Of a stretch of 64,000 bases of DNA, positions 62,242 to 64,000 are shown in pieces. Under the pieces are notes generated by a model, which worked only from the letters and a program-made list of their open reading frames with translations, searched no databases and was not told the DNA's origin. Both the position numbers and the translations under genes were made by a program. Position 1 is the first letter of the stretch. Each line of letters starts with the position of its first letter. The stretch is from Micromonospora yangpuensis (GTDB lineage: Bacteria > Actinomycetota > Actinomycetes > Mycobacteriales > Micromonosporaceae), in contig NZ_FMIA01000002.1 of NCBI RefSeq assembly GCF_900091615.1, forward strand, positions 620,001-684,000. Reading direction: 5' to 3'.

Positions 62242-63156
62242 TCAGGGCAGGTCGGGCGGTGGGTCAGGCCGGGTCCGGTCGGCGCGGCGGCGGGCGACCA
62301 GGTGCAGCCGGTCGCCACGCAGGTCGGTGCCGAGCGCGGCGTCGGCCCGCCAGGGCGGGTCGGTACGCGGGCCGGGGTGGTCGAAGAGGGCCAGCACCTC
62401 GAAGCCGGTGGTCTCCAGCAGGTGCCGCAGCTCCATCGGGAAGAGCAGCCGCCAGGCGGAGGTCTGCACCAGGGGGTCGGCGCATTCCGGCCAGGTCCAC
62501 GTCCGCCTCCGTCGCAACAGCTGCTCAGCGTGATCTATCCACAGCAGAGTGTGCGATGTGTACGGGGTTCCGCGCCAGAGCACGGTGCGGGTCCGTACCC
62601 CGTCGAGCAGTTCGGTGTTGCCGAGGAAGAACGCGCCGTTGCGCGACTCGGTCACCAGCAGCCCACCCGGGGCCAGCTGGGTGTGGCACCGTTCGAGGAA
62701 GGCGACCAGGTCGGCGTTGGTGTGGCAGTAGAGCAACGCGCTGTCCAGGCAGCTGACCACGTCGAAGCGTCCGGGCAGGGCGAACGAGCGCAGGTCCGCC
62801 TGGACGAAGTCGACCCCGGGGTGCCGGGCCCGGGCGTGGGCCAGCATCCGGGCCGAGGTGTCGATCCCGGTGACCGTCCAACCCCGCCCGGCCAGGTGAC
62901 CGGCGTCCCGGCCGGTGCCACAACCGGCGTCCAACAGCCGCCACCCGACCCCCGCCGGGCCGGCCGCACCGGTCCGTCCTGACGCCACGCGGGCCACTCC
63001 GGCAGCCGTCGGTTCGCTGTCGGTCGGGGCGGCAAAGCGGGTCACCAGGTCGGCGACGAAGCCGGCGGCCAGGTGGTCCGGGTCGGGGAACTGGGCCTCG
63101 TACAGCTCGGGGTTGTCGGTGAGCAGGTTGGCGGTGGCGACCGTCGGTCCGGTCAT
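62242..63156 (-). CDS. Class I SAM-dependent methyltransferase
   Basis: A 304-residue methyltransferase with motif I LLDAGCGTGRDAGHLAG, motif II VTGIDTSARMLAHA, VDFVQADLRSFALP and post-motif VVSCLDSALLYCHT. The N-terminus (NPELYEAQFPDPDHLAAGFV) resembles small-molecule methyltransferases of siderophore and antibiotic clusters. The insertion around residues 45-70 is Ala/Gly-rich. Its start overlaps the MFS stop as ATGA and the binding-protein gene follows 150 bases on, so it belongs to the transport operon. Substrate unknown. Confidence 0.9.
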   Translation of the reverse strand: MTGPTVATANLLTDNPELYEAQFPDPDHLAAGFVADLVTRFAAPTDSEPTAAGVARVASGRTGAAGPAGVGWRLLDAGCGTGRDAGHLAGRGWTVTGIDTSARMLAHARARHPGVDFVQADLRSFALPGRFDVVSCLDSALLYCHTNADLVAFLERCHTQLAPGGLLVTESRNGAFFLGNTELLDGVRTRTVLWRGTPYTSHTLLWIDHAEQLLRRRRTWTWPECADPLVQTSAWRLLFPMELRHLLETTGFEVLALFDHPGPRTDPPWRADAALGTDLRGDRLHLVARRRADRTRPDPPPDLP

Positions 63157-64000
63157 GCCCGGCCCTCCCCGGCGACGGCGGGGGCGGGGGCGACGGCCGG
63201 CACGGCCGGGGTGGGGGCCGGGGCGAGCCGGCCCGAGCGGTGCAGCAGCCAGACCGCGCCGGCCGAGGCCAGCCCGAGCGCGGCGCAGCACAGCCAGGCC
63301 ACCGCCGGTACGCCGGTCGCACCGCCGCCGCTGTCCATCGCCCGGCCGACGGCGGCGGTACCGGCCGCCGCGACCACCCCGGAGACCAGGTAGAAGAGGC
63401 CGAAGTAGGTGCCGGTGAGCCCGGCGCGGGCGAACTCCGGGATCAGCTCCAGCACGAACGGCTGGGCGACGAGCACCCCGACGGCGAGCAGCAGGGCCGC
63501 GCCGAGCACCGGCAGCAGCCGTACCGGGGCCGGGCCGGGCAGCGACACCAACGGCAGGAGGAAACCGCCGCCCAGCACGGCCAGGCCGAGCGCGATGGCC
63601 GGCCCCCGGGCCACGTGCCGTTGCAGCCAGCCGGTGACCGGCACCTGCCAGGCCAGGGTGGCCACGGTGGAGACGACGAAGAGCGCCGCCACCGCCGCCG
63701 GGTGCCCGCCGACCTGCTCCGCCTGCACCGGAAGCACCAGGTAGAGCTGGTTCTGTGAGGCGTACAGGGCGCTCAGTGCCAGGGTGAAGAGCAGGAACCG
63801 GCGGTCGGTGACGCACTCCCGCCAGTCGCCGAGCACGCTCTGCCCGCTGGCCACCTTCGGCTGCGCCGGCAGGACCAGGGCCTGGGCGACGGTGAGCACC
63901 GCGAAGACCCCGGCGGCGGCGAGCGCGGCGGCCCGGAAGTCGACGAGCAGCAGCGCCCCGCCGAGCAGCGGGCCGACCAGCGCCCCGGCGCTGGCGAAGA
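63153..64000 (-). CDS. MFS transporter, N-terminus outside the window
   Basis: The visible 282 residues are the C-terminal two thirds of a major facilitator, beginning (in the window) FASAGALVGPLLGGALLL, a helix-5-type motif of exporters. Further spans follow at regular spacing, with LSALYASQNQLYLVLPVQAE and LELIPEFARAGLTGTYFGLF. The tail is Ala/Pro/Val-rich. First visible gene of the operon; in a metallophore system it would export the unloaded molecule. Confidence 0.88.
   Translation of the reverse strand, partial: FASAGALVGPLLGGALLLVDFRAAALAAAGVFAVLTVAQALVLPAQPKVASGQSVLGDWRECVTDRRFLLFTLALSALYASQNQLYLVLPVQAEQVGGHPAAVAALFVVSTVATLAWQVPVTGWLQRHVARGPAIALGLAVLGGGFLLPLVSLPGPAPVRLLPVLGAALLLAVGVLVAQPFVLELIPEFARAGLTGTYFGLFYLVSGVVAAAGTAAVGRAMDSGGGATGVPAVAWLCCAALGLASAGAVWLLHRSGRLAPAPTPAVPAVAPAPAVAGEGRA

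Overview
The window looks like chromosomal DNA of a very GC-rich actinomycete, most likely Micromonospora or a close relative (Micromonosporaceae). The case rests on codon use saturated with G/C in third positions, GTG and TTG starts, and markers typical of actinobacteria: TIGR03089, the SepH septation protein, an XPB helicase with its helicase-associated partner, DUF3027, DUF2530, DUF3152, and menaquinone synthesis through futalosine. A palindromic AAGGGGCCCTT-type element at about 58.68-58.73 kb resembles a repeat I recall as abundant in Micromonospora; that point is memory, not a search. I saw no rRNA, tRNA, CRISPR array, prophage or insertion sequence.

Layout. 0-3.5 kb: the end of a TIGR03089 gene, then three unknown minus-strand genes whose products have internal or shared repeat modules. 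3.6-9.3 kb: XPB helicase, its helicase-associated partner, a HAD phosphatase and a cold-shock protein. 9.3-13.3 kb: futalosine-pathway genes mqnD and mqnB, with tandem arrays and a perfect hairpin between and upstream of them, then an MFS protein. 13.3-28 kb: DUF3027, DUF2530, a purine permease, MarR, an MFS transporter, SepH, SerC, citrate synthase, PdxH, a frameshifted MFS gene, aldose epimerase, nitroreductase, a VapB-like protein, DUF4230 and PspC. 28.3-34.2 kb: an envelope polymer operon (Wzm/TagG-like permease, Wzt/TagH-like ATPase, CDP-alcohol phosphotransferase fusion, GT2-TagF fusion). 34.3-38.8 kb: a MsmX/UgpC-type ATPase, a beta-phosphoglucomutase-like HAD and a GH65 phosphorylase. 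39-46 kb: small hydrolase, P450 plus ferredoxin, PPOX protein, several unknown proteins, carbonic anhydrase. 46.2-48.9 kb: a secreted coiled-coil/peptidase-like protein behind a c-di-AMP (ydaO) riboswitch, and a YibE/F protein. 49-52.3 kb: a CsoR-CopZ-CopA copper module. 52.3-56.4 kb: CsbD, a hydrolase remnant between two hairpins, DUF3152, a methyltransferase, and an ArsR-SRPBCC-DHFR-like operon. 56.4-64 kb: a minus-strand operon for a peptide/nickel-type ABC importer with a methyltransferase and an MFS protein, the last cut by the window edge.

The strongest theme across genes is in-frame minisatellite growth. Tandem units of 15, 18, 24, 27 and 42 bp lie inside otherwise ordinary genes (pdxH, mqnD, a two-domain ABC ATPase, the CDP-alcohol transferase fusion and others), nearly always at domain edges or linkers. 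Units of 17, 19 and 33 bp lie between genes. The other points most worth checking are the riboswitch, the copper operon with a small His-tailed membrane protein between copZ and copA, the metallophore-like transport operon at the right edge, and the pair of unknown proteins near 1.4-3.5 kb that share a helical module.
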